44,403 nt of DNA, from NCBI GenBank assembly GCA_964384025.1, contig CAYLJJ010000055.1, positions 1-44,403 on the forward strand. Reading direction: 5' to 3'. The notes below the pieces were generated by a model. It made no database searches. It had not been told where the DNA came from and saw only the letters and a program-made list of their open reading frames with translations. Within the stretch, counting starts at the first letter, position 1; each line of letters starts with the position of its first letter. A program made the translations under genes and the position numbers. Of the stretch, positions 33,121-40,988 are shown piece by piece. Source of the stretch: CAYLJJ01 sp964384025. GTDB lineage: Bacteria > Myxococcota_A > Bradymonadia > UBA7976 > UBA1532.

Positions 33121-35936
33121 GGCTCCTCCAGAGCGCGGCGGGCATAGAGACTCAACAGCTCAAAGTCTGGTGTTGGACAATGCAGCTTCAGATCTGCACA
33201 GGCGCGCTGCTCAAATTGAAAATGGCTGGCCTGGAAGAGATCACGAACGCGGTGGCGAGGTTGACGCCCCAGGGCACGGCTCAGGCCCAGTAGAGCTGCG
33301 GCTTCCTCAAGGCTCCTGGGCTCTTCAAGTTGAGCAGCCCAGGCTTCAGGCTCCAGGAGCTTCAGGGGGACCCCAGCAGCGCGGAGCGCCTGGATAAGCT
33401 CTGCCAAACCCACAGATCGTGCTCCAGCGATATGTACACAGCGCAGAGGAGCTTCAGGACGCTCCAGAGAGAGGCGTAGGGTTGCTTTAGCAGCGAAGTC
33501 CACAGGGGTGATATCAACCGCCCAGGCTGCATCTGGCTTGGGTGCAGATCCCAGGGCAGCCAGACCCCTCAGAAAGAGCCTCAGCCAGTCCCGCGCCGGA
33601 GTTTGTCCCTCTTGAGTGTCCCCCGTAAGCAGGCCATAGCGGTAGATGATCCGGGGAGCACAGGTGGAGCGACGGATCAGGCGCTCAGCGGCCCATTTTG
33701 ACTGAGCGTAGCCCCCATAAACCCTGCGCTCTTCGCTGAGATCATCCTCCTCGCGACAGAGCCCCCCTGGATGATCTGTAGAGACAAAGACCGAGAGGGT
33801 TGAGGCATAGTGCAGGATCTTGGGTTGTCCCTGAGCACAGAGCCTCAAGATACGATGACAACCCCGTAGATTGCTCTCCAACAAGCTTTCCAGGGGTTCC
33901 AGGAGGTGGACTCGCGCGGCAAAATGGTAGATCGCATCCAGTTCTTTAGCCAACCGTTCCCAGCGCTGGGAGCTGAGCCCCAAGCTGGGGCGCTCTAGAT
34001 CGCCACAGAGGAGCTGTACGCGCTCAACTCGACATGCGACGGGCAGGCGTAGACGCGCTGCTTCTATGCTCGGAGCGCGGATCAGACAGATGATCTCCGC
34101 GTTACTCCTCTCTAACAAGCCCTTGAGGAGCTGCCCTCCGAGGAAGCCAGTAGCCCCTGTAAGCAGGATCTTTTGAGGCGGCCAGCGGGGCGCTCTCAGA
34201 GGAGCCTTGAGCCCTGGATCGGGGATAGAGAGGGTTTCAAGGCGCCCAGAGGAGATCCCCTCCTCCTCCACTCCCAGTTGAGGGGCCAGATCCATCGGGC
34301 GAGGGTAGGCGCGGAGCAGCTCTGGGCGCAGCGCTAAGCCCTGACCCTCGGCGCGGGCGGTCAGCTCTAGGAGAGAGAGAGAGTCACCACCGAGGTTAAA
34401 GAAGTGGGCTCTACGCCCCAACCCTTGCAGAGATAGAATCTGCTCGTAGAGGGTGATGAGTTGCGCCTCTCTGGAGCTCTGAGGGGGCTCAGCGATCTCT
34501 CCAGGGCCCAAAAGCTCTGCCCGAGCGAGGGCTTGAACGTCGATCTTCCCGCTGGAGGTTTCAGGGAGCTGCTCAAGCTGCAACCAGCGTTGAGGGATCA
34601 TCCACTCAGGCAGGCGCTCGGAGAGGAGGAGCCTCAGATCCTCTTCAGGGATGGGGGCTCTGGCGCTCAGAGCTGCTAAGAGCACCCCGCTCCTATGTTT
34701 AAGGAGAGCGACCCGCTCTATCTGAGGATGTTGGCTGAGCTGCGCCTCGATCTCCTCAGGAGCGATGAGTCGCCCTCTGATTTTAAGTTGGCGATCGATC
34801 CGCCCCAGGAAGAGATATTCTCCATCTGGACATAGGCGTACACGATCCCCACTGCGAAAGGCGCGCCCCCCCTCGATCAGGGGGAAGCGCTCTTGACTGA
34901 GTTGGGGTTGGGCTTGATAACCCAGCGCGAGGCCCACCCCCTGGATATATAGCTCTCCCTCTTGAGCAGCTTGCCCCTCTGGATCGAGGATCTGGTAGCA
35001 GGTGCCGGGGAGGGGCTGCCCCAAGAGAGGGGCAGACCAATCGGGCGCACAGCGCATTAAGCTGCTACAGACCGTAGCCTCTGTTGGGCCATAAACGTTC
35101 ACTAGGTTTAGCTGACGAGCCCAAGGACGCAGGAGCGCTGGAGGGCTGGGCTCTCCTCCGATGATGATCGTCTTTAAGCAGCTGGGTGCCTGTCGGGGAT
35201 CAAGGTGTCGCAGGAGAGAGGGGGGCAGATCAGCATGACTGATGCCTCGCGCTTCCATCAACGCAAAGAGCTGTCGAGGATTTTGGAGGAGATCAGGAGC
35301 CTCCATATGTAGACTGGCTCCAGAGAGCAGGGCACTCCCGATATCGGAGATGGAGGCGTCAAAGCAGGGGCTGAGGCTCCAGAGGCAGCGGCTCTCAGGC
35401 CCCAACTCAAAGGCGCGGATCTGCGCCTCCAGCATCGGCAAGAGGCCCCGCTGAGGTAGACGAACCCCTTTGGGGCGACCGCTGGAACCCGAGGTATAGA
35501 TCAGGTAGGCCAGGGTCTCTGGCTCCAGATGGGGAGCTTGATCTGGATAGGGCTGGGGCTGGGGCTGGGGCTTTGGAGAGAGCATGGGGAGCCCAAGCAG
35601 AGGATCAGAGAGCTTAGGGGAGTTTAAGAGCAGCTTGGCTTGGGACTCTTGAAGAATCTCCTCTAAGCGAGCGCGGGGCCAACAGGGATCCAAAGGTAGG
35701 AAGGCCGCGCCTGCCCACCAGCTCCCCAAAATCCCCAGGACAAACTCAGGAGAACGAGAGAGATAGAGCGCTAAGAGCGTTCCTGGTTTGAGGCCACGTT
35801 CTTGGAGCTGTCTGCCCAGAGCTGCGGCTTGTTTGATCATCTCTCCATAGCGCAGCACGCAACGCCCCTCCTGACAAAGCGCGGGGGCCTCCGGTCGCCG
35901 CTGTGCCTGCGCAAAGATGTGCGCCAGCAGGCTCAA
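33117..35936 (-). CDS. Single-module NRPS-like A-T-reductase
   Basis: A 939-residue enzyme predicted to activate a carboxylic or amino acid, hold it as a thioester and release it reductively as an aldehyde or alcohol. The adenylation domain (~1-480) shows A3 LIYTSGSSGRPKG, A5 NVYGPTEATV, A8 GRIDRQLKIRG and A10 PETSSGKID. The Asp in the A4 region, CFDASISDI, fits an alpha-amino acid. The carrier domain has FFNLGGDSLSLLEL (Ser near residue 517). The reductase has the NAD(P) motif LLTGATGFLGGQLL and a YxxxK (YAQSK). There is no condensation domain. Architecture matches Lys2/carboxylic-acid-reductase types. The start is a TTG overlapping the dioxygenase stop; no better start was found. Confidence 0.88.
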   Translation of the reverse strand: MSLLAHIFAQAQRRPEAPALCQEGRCVLRYGEMIKQAAALGRQLQERGLKPGTLLALYLSRSPEFVLGILGSWWAGAAFLPLDPCWPRARLEEILQESQAKLLLNSPKLSDPLLGLPMLSPKPQPQPQPYPDQAPHLEPETLAYLIYTSGSSGRPKGVRLPQRGLLPMLEAQIRAFELGPESRCLWSLSPCFDASISDIGSALLSGASLHMEAPDLLQNPRQLFALMEARGISHADLPPSLLRHLDPRQAPSCLKTIIIGGEPSPPALLRPWARQLNLVNVYGPTEATVCSSLMRCAPDWSAPLLGQPLPGTCYQILDPEGQAAQEGELYIQGVGLALGYQAQPQLSQERFPLIEGGRAFRSGDRVRLCPDGEYLFLGRIDRQLKIRGRLIAPEEIEAQLSQHPQIERVALLKHRSGVLLAALSARAPIPEEDLRLLLSERLPEWMIPQRWLQLEQLPETSSGKIDVQALARAELLGPGEIAEPPQSSREAQLITLYEQILSLQGLGRRAHFFNLGGDSLSLLELTARAEGQGLALRPELLRAYPRPMDLAPQLGVEEEGISSGRLETLSIPDPGLKAPLRAPRWPPQKILLTGATGFLGGQLLKGLLERSNAEIICLIRAPSIEAARLRLPVACRVERVQLLCGDLERPSLGLSSQRWERLAKELDAIYHFAARVHLLEPLESLLESNLRGCHRILRLCAQGQPKILHYASTLSVFVSTDHPGGLCREEDDLSEERRVYGGYAQSKWAAERLIRRSTCAPRIIYRYGLLTGDTQEGQTPARDWLRLFLRGLAALGSAPKPDAAWAVDITPVDFAAKATLRLSLERPEAPLRCVHIAGARSVGLAELIQALRAAGVPLKLLEPEAWAAQLEEPRSLEEAAALLGLSRALGRQPRHRVRDLFQASHFQFEQRACADLKLHCPTPDFELLSLYARRALEEP

Positions 35937-36775
35937 GAGCCGGGTGTGTGGATATAATCTCTAAGCGCAGAGCCCCGAGAGCGGTTGTCCACCGAGGGCG
36001 CTGCCAGACCAGCGGTATGATCTCTCAGGTGCAGGACTCGAAAATCCAAGCTAAAGCGTGTCTGTCCTGTGGCCTGTTTGCGCGTGCTGTGGAAGTGGGC
36101 TCCAGCGAAGAGCAGGTTCTCCGCCTGTTTTGCAGAGAAGCCCAGCTCTGCTCCCAGCTCAGGGTTATCCAAGAGTTGGGGATAGCCTGCGGTGCGCCCT
36201 GACGCTTGCTCCTGCCAGCCGATCTTCAGCTTCCAGTCCCGACTGACCCAGGCATCATAGTCAAAGATCTCCGAATCATTGGGCAGGGGGCGGGAGAGAC
36301 ACTCGGGATAGATCGCAAAGGTCTCCTCCTCCTGCACATCATGGAGAGGGATCCACCAAGTGATGATGCCAGGGGGGTGAGCATACCAAGTGTCTCGATG
36401 GGGGTGATAGACAGGCTGCGCCTTAGGGTTTTTATGGCCCTCATGGTTGATCACCCGTAGACGCACTGGATCAAAAGCGCACTCTTGGGGATCAAAGCCC
36501 GCCGCTTGCAGCACCCCTCGCGTCATCTCATGAGCCTCAGGGCTGAGAAAGAGTGCACGGCGAATTCCTCCAATCGCCTGAAAAAACTCATCGGGGCTCA
36601 TCCGAAACTGGGCCTCTCTGGGCTCTGCTCCTAAAGCCCCATGCAGCAGGCCCCAGGCTCGCGCTACCAGAGCCTCTGAGGCTGGATTGGCAGGAAGACG
36701 AAAAAGATCTCCTCGGTAAAGGGCTTCACGAAGGAGAAAGGACTCAAGTTGATCGGTTCGAAAGGGATCGCTCAT
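35933..36775 (-). CDS. 2-oxoglutarate/Fe(II)-dependent dioxygenase-like protein
   Basis: A 280-residue protein with the facial triad of non-heme Fe(II)/2OG oxygenases: YHPHRDTW (HxD), a distal His in LLFAGAHFHST and the 2OG-binding Arg in FSLDFR. The strand WWIPLHDVQEEETFAIYP lies between them, as in the phytanoyl-CoA/ectoine hydroxylase group. GGAG precedes the ATG. It is the first gene of the operon with the A-T-reductase and NadR, each overlapping the next by 4 bases. A reasonable reading is hydroxylation of the amino acid before or after activation; substrate unknown. Confidence 0.75.
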   Translation of the reverse strand: MSDPFRTDQLESFLLREALYRGDLFRLPANPASEALVARAWGLLHGALGAEPREAQFRMSPDEFFQAIGGIRRALFLSPEAHEMTRGVLQAAGFDPQECAFDPVRLRVINHEGHKNPKAQPVYHPHRDTWYAHPPGIITWWIPLHDVQEEETFAIYPECLSRPLPNDSEIFDYDAWVSRDWKLKIGWQEQASGRTAGYPQLLDNPELGAELGFSAKQAENLLFAGAHFHSTRKQATGQTRFSLDFRVLHLRDHTAGLAAPSVDNRSRGSALRDYIHTPGS

Positions 36776-36851
36776 GAGGAGACTCCAGATGACTCGACGA
36801 TAGCTCTAGCAGATTTTGGCTGGAGTTTCGCGAGATCTTTAGATCTCCTGA

Positions 36852-37682
36852 CTAGCCGCTCCAGGCCAAACGAGGACGTAGACTGTCAGGAGCGATATCG
36901 CGCTCACAAGCTCGCTTAAAGCGCCCAGAAGTGGAGACCAAGCTTCTCTGGAACTGATTGCAACCCAACTTGACACGACGTTTGGAGCGGATCCCTGTAC
37001 CGGTCCCCAAGAACCTGTTTTCAGCGATGAAGCCCTGAGCATCCAAATCGACGATCACATGCCCCTCCTCTTTGGAGATCAGCTCAAAGTGGTTCCCATA
37101 AAACTGAACCTCTCCCCCACGTACATAGAGGGCGGCTTTGGTGGAGATCTCGGAAGCGACTCGGAAGCGGCACTCTCTCAGTTCAACTTCTCGGACATTC
37201 TGAGCCATCAAGAGGAGTTGAGGAGCTTCCATCTGGCTCTCCAATAGGCTCAGAGAGCTGCTCTCCTCGATCCAGATTCCATTGCCTGGGGTTAGGAAGA
37301 GGCCACGACGAACCAGGATCGGCCCTGAGTCTCTGATATGAAGGCCATCCTGAGCCTGAAGGACCACAGCATCTAAGGTCAGGGCGCTGGCTCGGGTAGC
37401 GATGATCGCCACCGTTTCACTCTCGATGCGCAGGTTACGCAAACTCAAGGCCCCAGCATCGTTAAGCACCAGGGGACCCTTAATCACCGTCCCTGGACTT
37501 CCAACGATAGCCAGAGATTTGTCACGTTTGATCTGAACCGGACCTTCATAGCTGCAACCTGGCGCGAGACGAAGGAGGGCAGGACCAGGGAGGCGCTGGA
37601 TGATTCGGCTGAGGTCTCTTCCACAGTCGATTTCAAGAGTGGGGCTCGCCATCAATAACATCAAAAGACCTGAAAACATCAT
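36852..37682 (-). CDS. Secreted right-handed beta-helix protein
   Basis: A 276-residue protein with an N-terminal hydrophobic signal (MMFSGLLMLLMASP) and a body made of short repeated strands: LAIVGSPGTVIKG, LSLRNLRIESET, LTLDAVVLQAQDG, GIWIEESSSLSLLES, REVELRECRF and AEVQFYGNHFEL-like rungs. This is the pattern of pectate-lyase-type parallel beta-helices. No catalytic residues of a polysaccharide lyase can be assigned. The mature protein has at least four Cys. It may bind or process surface polysaccharide, but no substrate can be named. Confidence 0.65.
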   Translation of the reverse strand: MMFSGLLMLLMASPTLEIDCGRDLSRIIQRLPGPALLRLAPGCSYEGPVQIKRDKSLAIVGSPGTVIKGPLVLNDAGALSLRNLRIESETVAIIATRASALTLDAVVLQAQDGLHIRDSGPILVRRGLFLTPGNGIWIEESSSLSLLESQMEAPQLLLMAQNVREVELRECRFRVASEISTKAALYVRGGEVQFYGNHFELISKEEGHVIVDLDAQGFIAENRFLGTGTGIRSKRRVKLGCNQFQRSLVSTSGRFKRACERDIAPDSLRPRLAWSG

Positions 37683-37801
37683 TCACTCCACTCTCTCATC
37701 TGCACTAGAGAGGACGACCATCTGGAGGTTGAAGTTCAGGGGGGGGTCTGAGCTGACACAAGAGCCCTAAAAATCTGCGAAAGGATCTTAGAGTAAAGAA
37801 C

Positions 37802-38437
37802 TCAATGCTCAGGAGAGTTCACATCGATAACAATTGGCTTGTTTAGGACCCTACTGCCTGAATTCAAACATGCATTAATAAATGTAGTATGTTTGCTTTT
37901 GCTGAGCCCATATCCAGAATGATTGTGACCAAAAACATGATATTTAGGACGAATTATCTTCACAACATCAAGCAGATCCTCACAGCCTATCAGCTCCCCC
38001 CGCCTGTTTAAATCACCCTCTCCCTGCGGTGGACCGTGTGTCACTAATATATCGATCCCTGGCGGGATCATCAACCATCTCTCTCTGATCTCATCCCCTC
38101 TCCTCAGATTAAACGCCCAATCATAGAACCAAGGCTGCCATGGACTTCCATAGATGCGGAGGCCCTCTATCACGACCTCTTCATCTTGGAGATAGATACA
38201 ATTTGTCATGATCGTCCTAGATTCCTCTGGGAATTTCTGAAAATAGAAATCATGGTTCCCCGCGATGATCACTTTATGTTTGTGAGGCAAGTCGGCCATA
38301 AATTGATTGAAATCTCTGAGGATATCCTCCTCTCCAAATTGTGTAATATCTCCAGCATGAATAAGGATATCTCCTTCAGGGATCAAGGCATCACGATGTC
38401 GGTTGTGGGTATCACTGAGACAAACGATCCTGAGCAT
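37802..38437 (-). CDS. Calcineurin-like metallophosphoesterase
   Basis: A 211-residue cytoplasmic metallophosphoesterase. Metal-ligand motifs: CLSDTHNRH, LIHAGDITQFG, IIAGNHDFYF, LVTHGPPQG and VFGHNHSGYG, all intact, with a spacing close to the MPPED-type family. Start chosen at 38437, where the fold begins and a GGAG precedes it. The frame stays open to a GTG at 38581, which would add 48 residues without a visible domain or ribosome site. It diverges from the graspetide-like precursor gene, with about 180 bases between the starts. Substrate unknown, and a role in RiPP maturation is only possible. Confidence 0.8.
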   Translation of the reverse strand: MLRIVCLSDTHNRHRDALIPEGDILIHAGDITQFGEEDILRDFNQFMADLPHKHKVIIAGNHDFYFQKFPEESRTIMTNCIYLQDEEVVIEGLRIYGSPWQPWFYDWAFNLRRGDEIRERWLMIPPGIDILVTHGPPQGEGDLNRRGELIGCEDLLDVVKIIRPKYHVFGHNHSGYGLSKSKHTTFINACLNSGSRVLNKPIVIDVNSPEH

Positions 38438-38618
38438 TCTCTCATACTCCGGGGTTGATGATGCGATAAGCCAACCTTCTACCATATGCCACGTTAAGAG
38501 CTGCTCAGAGATCCCAGAGTGGACATTCTCAGTTGAGAGATCTTGGATTTGAATCCAGCGCTCCTCTTCGTTAGGATGCACACGGACACATAAAAGCGAT
38601 GTATCGAGGAGTTTTGAG

Positions 38619-38813
38619 ATGAAAAAGAGCGATCTTCAGGATGTGTTGGCCCTGGTCAAGGAGAAGCTGAGCCGAGATCCCGAAGCTGCCTGTGGTGTTT
38701 TCTGGACCGATGAAGCTGCTCCTGGTCCCGATCCAACCTCTCGTTATGCTGTTGGAGAAGAGGACGCTACCACCCGCTATGCTGTAGGTGAAGAGGATGG
38801 CTCCTTCCAATAA
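38619..38813 (+). CDS. Graspetide-like RiPP precursor with duplicated core
   Basis: A 64-residue peptide with GAGGAG 7 bases before its ATG. The N-terminal 30 residues form a helical leader (LQDVLALVKEKLSRD) with one Cys (Cys25). The C-terminal part holds two 11-residue repeats, TSRYAVGEEDA (40-50) and TTRYAVGEEDG (51-61), then SFQ. Thr/Ser donors set a fixed distance from paired Glu/Asp acceptors are the hallmark of graspetide cores, where ATP-grasp ligases form ester or amide crosslinks between side chains. The spacing is close to, but one residue longer than, the TTxxxxEE pattern I recall for the plesiocin type, and the Arg-Tyr recalls microviridin TxKYPSD. An ATP-grasp gene and a radical SAM gene converge on it, with only 12 bases between the stops. 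Confidence 0.8.
   Translation: MKKSDLQDVLALVKEKLSRDPEAACGVFWTDEAAPGPDPTSRYAVGEEDATTRYAVGEEDGSFQ
38736..38801 (+). repeat. 33-base tandem duplication in the graspetide core
   Basis: Two 33-base units (38736-38768 and 38769-38801) encode the two core repeats. Across the RYAVGEED portion the nucleotides differ only at silent third positions (CGT/CGC, GTT/GTA, GGA/GGT, GAC/GAT), so the peptide sequence is being maintained. Confidence 0.85.
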
Positions 38814-38825
38814 GGGGCTGTAATA

Positions 38826-40019
38826 TCAAAGCTCACCGCTCCTCTTCCAACGATGAAGACAGCTTGGATTGTCTCCGCGATCTCCGCTGCTGCACCAAGC
38901 GTGAGAGACGCAACCCGCTCGACAAAGTCCCCCATACTCGCAGCTCGCACACTCTCCCTTGAGCATCTCCAAGTTAAACTCCCGATTGTAGCTGAAGGCT
39001 CCAGGATGAGCCCAGATCTCAGCGAGGCTCTGTTGGCGGATATTGCCCTCAATAAATTCCGGGACTGAGGGCAAAGAGAGGCAACCCTTGATATCTCCGT
39101 TGGCATCTACCCCCATCACTTGGCAACCAGCCTGACAGCCATTCCAGAAGCTCATCCTGCCCCACTGAGAGGAGCGGAAGGGCTGATCCAACTCCCAGGA
39201 GTCGTAGTAGCCCAGATTGTCAGCAGGATCGATGCGGATCTTTCCTTCTCGCTTCTTCTCGATGATGAAGTCAGCAACCTCACGGACATCCTGAGGGGTG
39301 GGCAGGATGGGATCATCCAGCTGCATGCGCCCTTGTGGGGTACAGAGCTGAATCTGCCAGAGCCCGACACCGTGCTCTAAGAGCATCTGATAGATGCGCT
39401 CTAGATCTCCCATCACCAAGCGCGTCACCGTAGTCACGGCCCCCAACTTGAGCCCCTCCGCCTGCGCTAATCGGAAGCTCTTGAGGATACGTTCGAAGCC
39501 TCCTGCCCGTTTGCGCAGCTCGTCATGGCGAGGTCCGTAGCCATCTACGCTGATCGCCAGGGTGGTCAACCCTGCTGCCTTGATGCGCTGGATCAGCTGG
39601 GGATCTGCGGTGAGCCAGCCGTTGGAGATCACGTTTACCCGCACTCCATTCTTTTGTAGTCGTGCAGTGATTGCCTCCCAGTCTTCACGGATAAAGGGCT
39701 CTCCGCCCAGGAGGGTGAGACGCTCACAGCCCAAGGCCCCCAAGTCATCGCAGAGCTTCAGAGCCTCCTCAGTTGACAGCTCATCTCCTCGCCTAGAACC
39801 TGCTGTTGAGCCGCAGTGGGCGCAGCGCATATTGCAACGTAGGGTCAGCTCCCAAACCACAAAGCGAGGACGATATTGATCTTTGGGGTAGAGCTTCATC
39901 GGATCACGGCGACACTCCCCTTTGAGGCGCTCCACCTCCTCACGTACGCTCTCCACCTCCTGTTCATCTAGGAGGCTGCGAGCGTCCTCTAGAATCTGGC
40001 TAAAGAAGCTCTCATTCAT
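38826..40019 (-). CDS. Radical SAM/SPASM peptide maturase of the graspetide-like locus
   Basis: A 397-residue radical SAM enzyme. The ATG at 40019 has GGGAGAGG upstream and overlaps the ATP-grasp stop by 8 bases; a longer start at 40055 has no such support. CxxxCxxC is Cys62, Cys66 and Cys69 (LRCNMRCAHC), followed by LLGGEPFIRED. The SPASM part has CQAGCQVMGVD, IKGCLSLP, CASCEYGGLCRAGC and a late SCLHRW. It matches the enzyme at 3340-4440 along its length (shared pieces WELTL, STEEALKLC, NGDIKGCLSLP or similar, FIEGN, RSL/QSLAEIW), plus an N-terminal extension of about 45 residues. Unlike the degenerate SPASM partner known from some grasp-with-SPASM systems, its cluster-binding cysteines look intact. 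Target probably the Tyr or nearby residues of the duplicated core; inferred. Confidence 0.88.
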   Translation of the reverse strand: MNESFFSQILEDARSLLDEQEVESVREEVERLKGECRRDPMKLYPKDQYRPRFVVWELTLRCNMRCAHCGSTAGSRRGDELSTEEALKLCDDLGALGCERLTLLGGEPFIREDWEAITARLQKNGVRVNVISNGWLTADPQLIQRIKAAGLTTLAISVDGYGPRHDELRKRAGGFERILKSFRLAQAEGLKLGAVTTVTRLVMGDLERIYQMLLEHGVGLWQIQLCTPQGRMQLDDPILPTPQDVREVADFIIEKKREGKIRIDPADNLGYYDSWELDQPFRSSQWGRMSFWNGCQAGCQVMGVDANGDIKGCLSLPSVPEFIEGNIRQQSLAEIWAHPGAFSYNREFNLEMLKGECASCEYGGLCRAGCVSHAWCSSGDRGDNPSCLHRWKRSGEL

Positions 40020-40905
40020 GTGCCTCTCCCTGTGCTGCTTTTGAGAGGAGAGCATCCACCAAAGGCTCAGTCAGATCAAAGCTCAAGAGGCGCTCAAAGC
40101 CTAAGAACTGAGTCGCCGGGTTGACATCGATGATCCAGGGACCGCGATCATCCTGCTCTAGATCTACCGAAGCAAAGAGTAGGCCCAGGCTCTGTGTCGC
40201 CTTGACGCAGATCTCAGCGGTCTCAGCGGAGAGGCGAGCGGGGATAAAGCGTGCTTCTCCCGCTCGCCAGTCTACCTGCTCATGGAGGATCTCGGCGGCG
40301 ACCAGGAGCTGTTCCTCCAACACATAGGCCCGAAAGCTGCGCCCCCGAATGCGGCGCTGAAGGAGGGTGGGGCGCTCGTCAAAGCGGGTCGCGTTTTGGC
40401 AGAGCCATTCAAAGCCTATAGCGTAGACCTCACCTCCAGAGAGAGGTTTGAGCAGAACTTCCTGATCATAGGCAGCGCAGAAGTGAGCCGCAGCGGCCAG
40501 ATCTGAGCCCACCTGGAACTCTGGTACAGGGATCCCCAGTCTCTGTAACTCCGCATACATCAGGGGTTTAAGACGGTGGAACCTGGCCCCTTCGGGGGGA
40601 TTAATCATCGGAACCTGTCGCGCCATCTCCACGATCAAGGCGTTAAGCAGCGCTCCTCGCTCCGCCTCTATCTGATCCTCCCCCAGAGGCAAAGGGAAAT
40701 AGAGAGAACGGGCATAGATGGCCCCCAACTCTCCTAAGGATTCCTCTCCAAAGCGCAGAGAATCTCCCTGCCAGGAGAAGCGCTCATGGGCAGGGATATC
40801 GCGTAGGTCGAGGCAGAGGCTCTCAACCCCTCGTGCACTCAGGGCACGCTGTAGGTGGAGGAGATGGGGCTCACCCCTCGGTCCCAAAAGTCCAATCTTC
40901 TTCAT
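40012..40905 (-). CDS. ATP-grasp ligase (MvdD/RimK-like peptide maturase)
   Basis: A 297-residue ATP-grasp enzyme. The ATG at 40905 (MKKIGLLG) is used because the first strand of the fold starts there; the frame stays open to 40980. ATP-grasp features: FHRLKPLMYAELQRLGIPVP, VLLKPLSGGEVYAIG (nucleotide lid), PTLLQRRIRGRSFRAYVLEEQLL, LLFASVDLEQDDRGPWIIDVNPATQFLG-type metal-binding end. RimK/MvdD members that make graspetides share this layout and length. It sits at the head of a two-gene minus-strand operon with the radical SAM gene and points at the graspetide-like precursor. Expected reaction: ATP-driven lactone or lactam formation between Thr/Ser and Glu/Asp side chains. Confidence 0.85.
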   Translation of the reverse strand: MKKIGLLGPRGEPHLLHLQRALSARGVESLCLDLRDIPAHERFSWQGDSLRFGEESLGELGAIYARSLYFPLPLGEDQIEAERGALLNALIVEMARQVPMINPPEGARFHRLKPLMYAELQRLGIPVPEFQVGSDLAAAAHFCAAYDQEVLLKPLSGGEVYAIGFEWLCQNATRFDERPTLLQRRIRGRSFRAYVLEEQLLVAAEILHEQVDWRAGEARFIPARLSAETAEICVKATQSLGLLFASVDLEQDDRGPWIIDVNPATQFLGFERLLSFDLTEPLVDALLSKAAQGEAHE

Positions 40906-40988
40906 AAAGGGATTCTGAAGGCCCCTTTCAAAAAAGACCACGATAAGAGCTGATGCACTGAGCCTCCCTTTGAGATACACAGCCCTCT

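Noticed and set aside
38437..38581. 48-residue N-terminal extension of the metallophosphoesterase
   Set aside because: GTG start with no ribosome site, no visible domain, and it would consume most of the precursor's promoter space. Kept as a possibility only.
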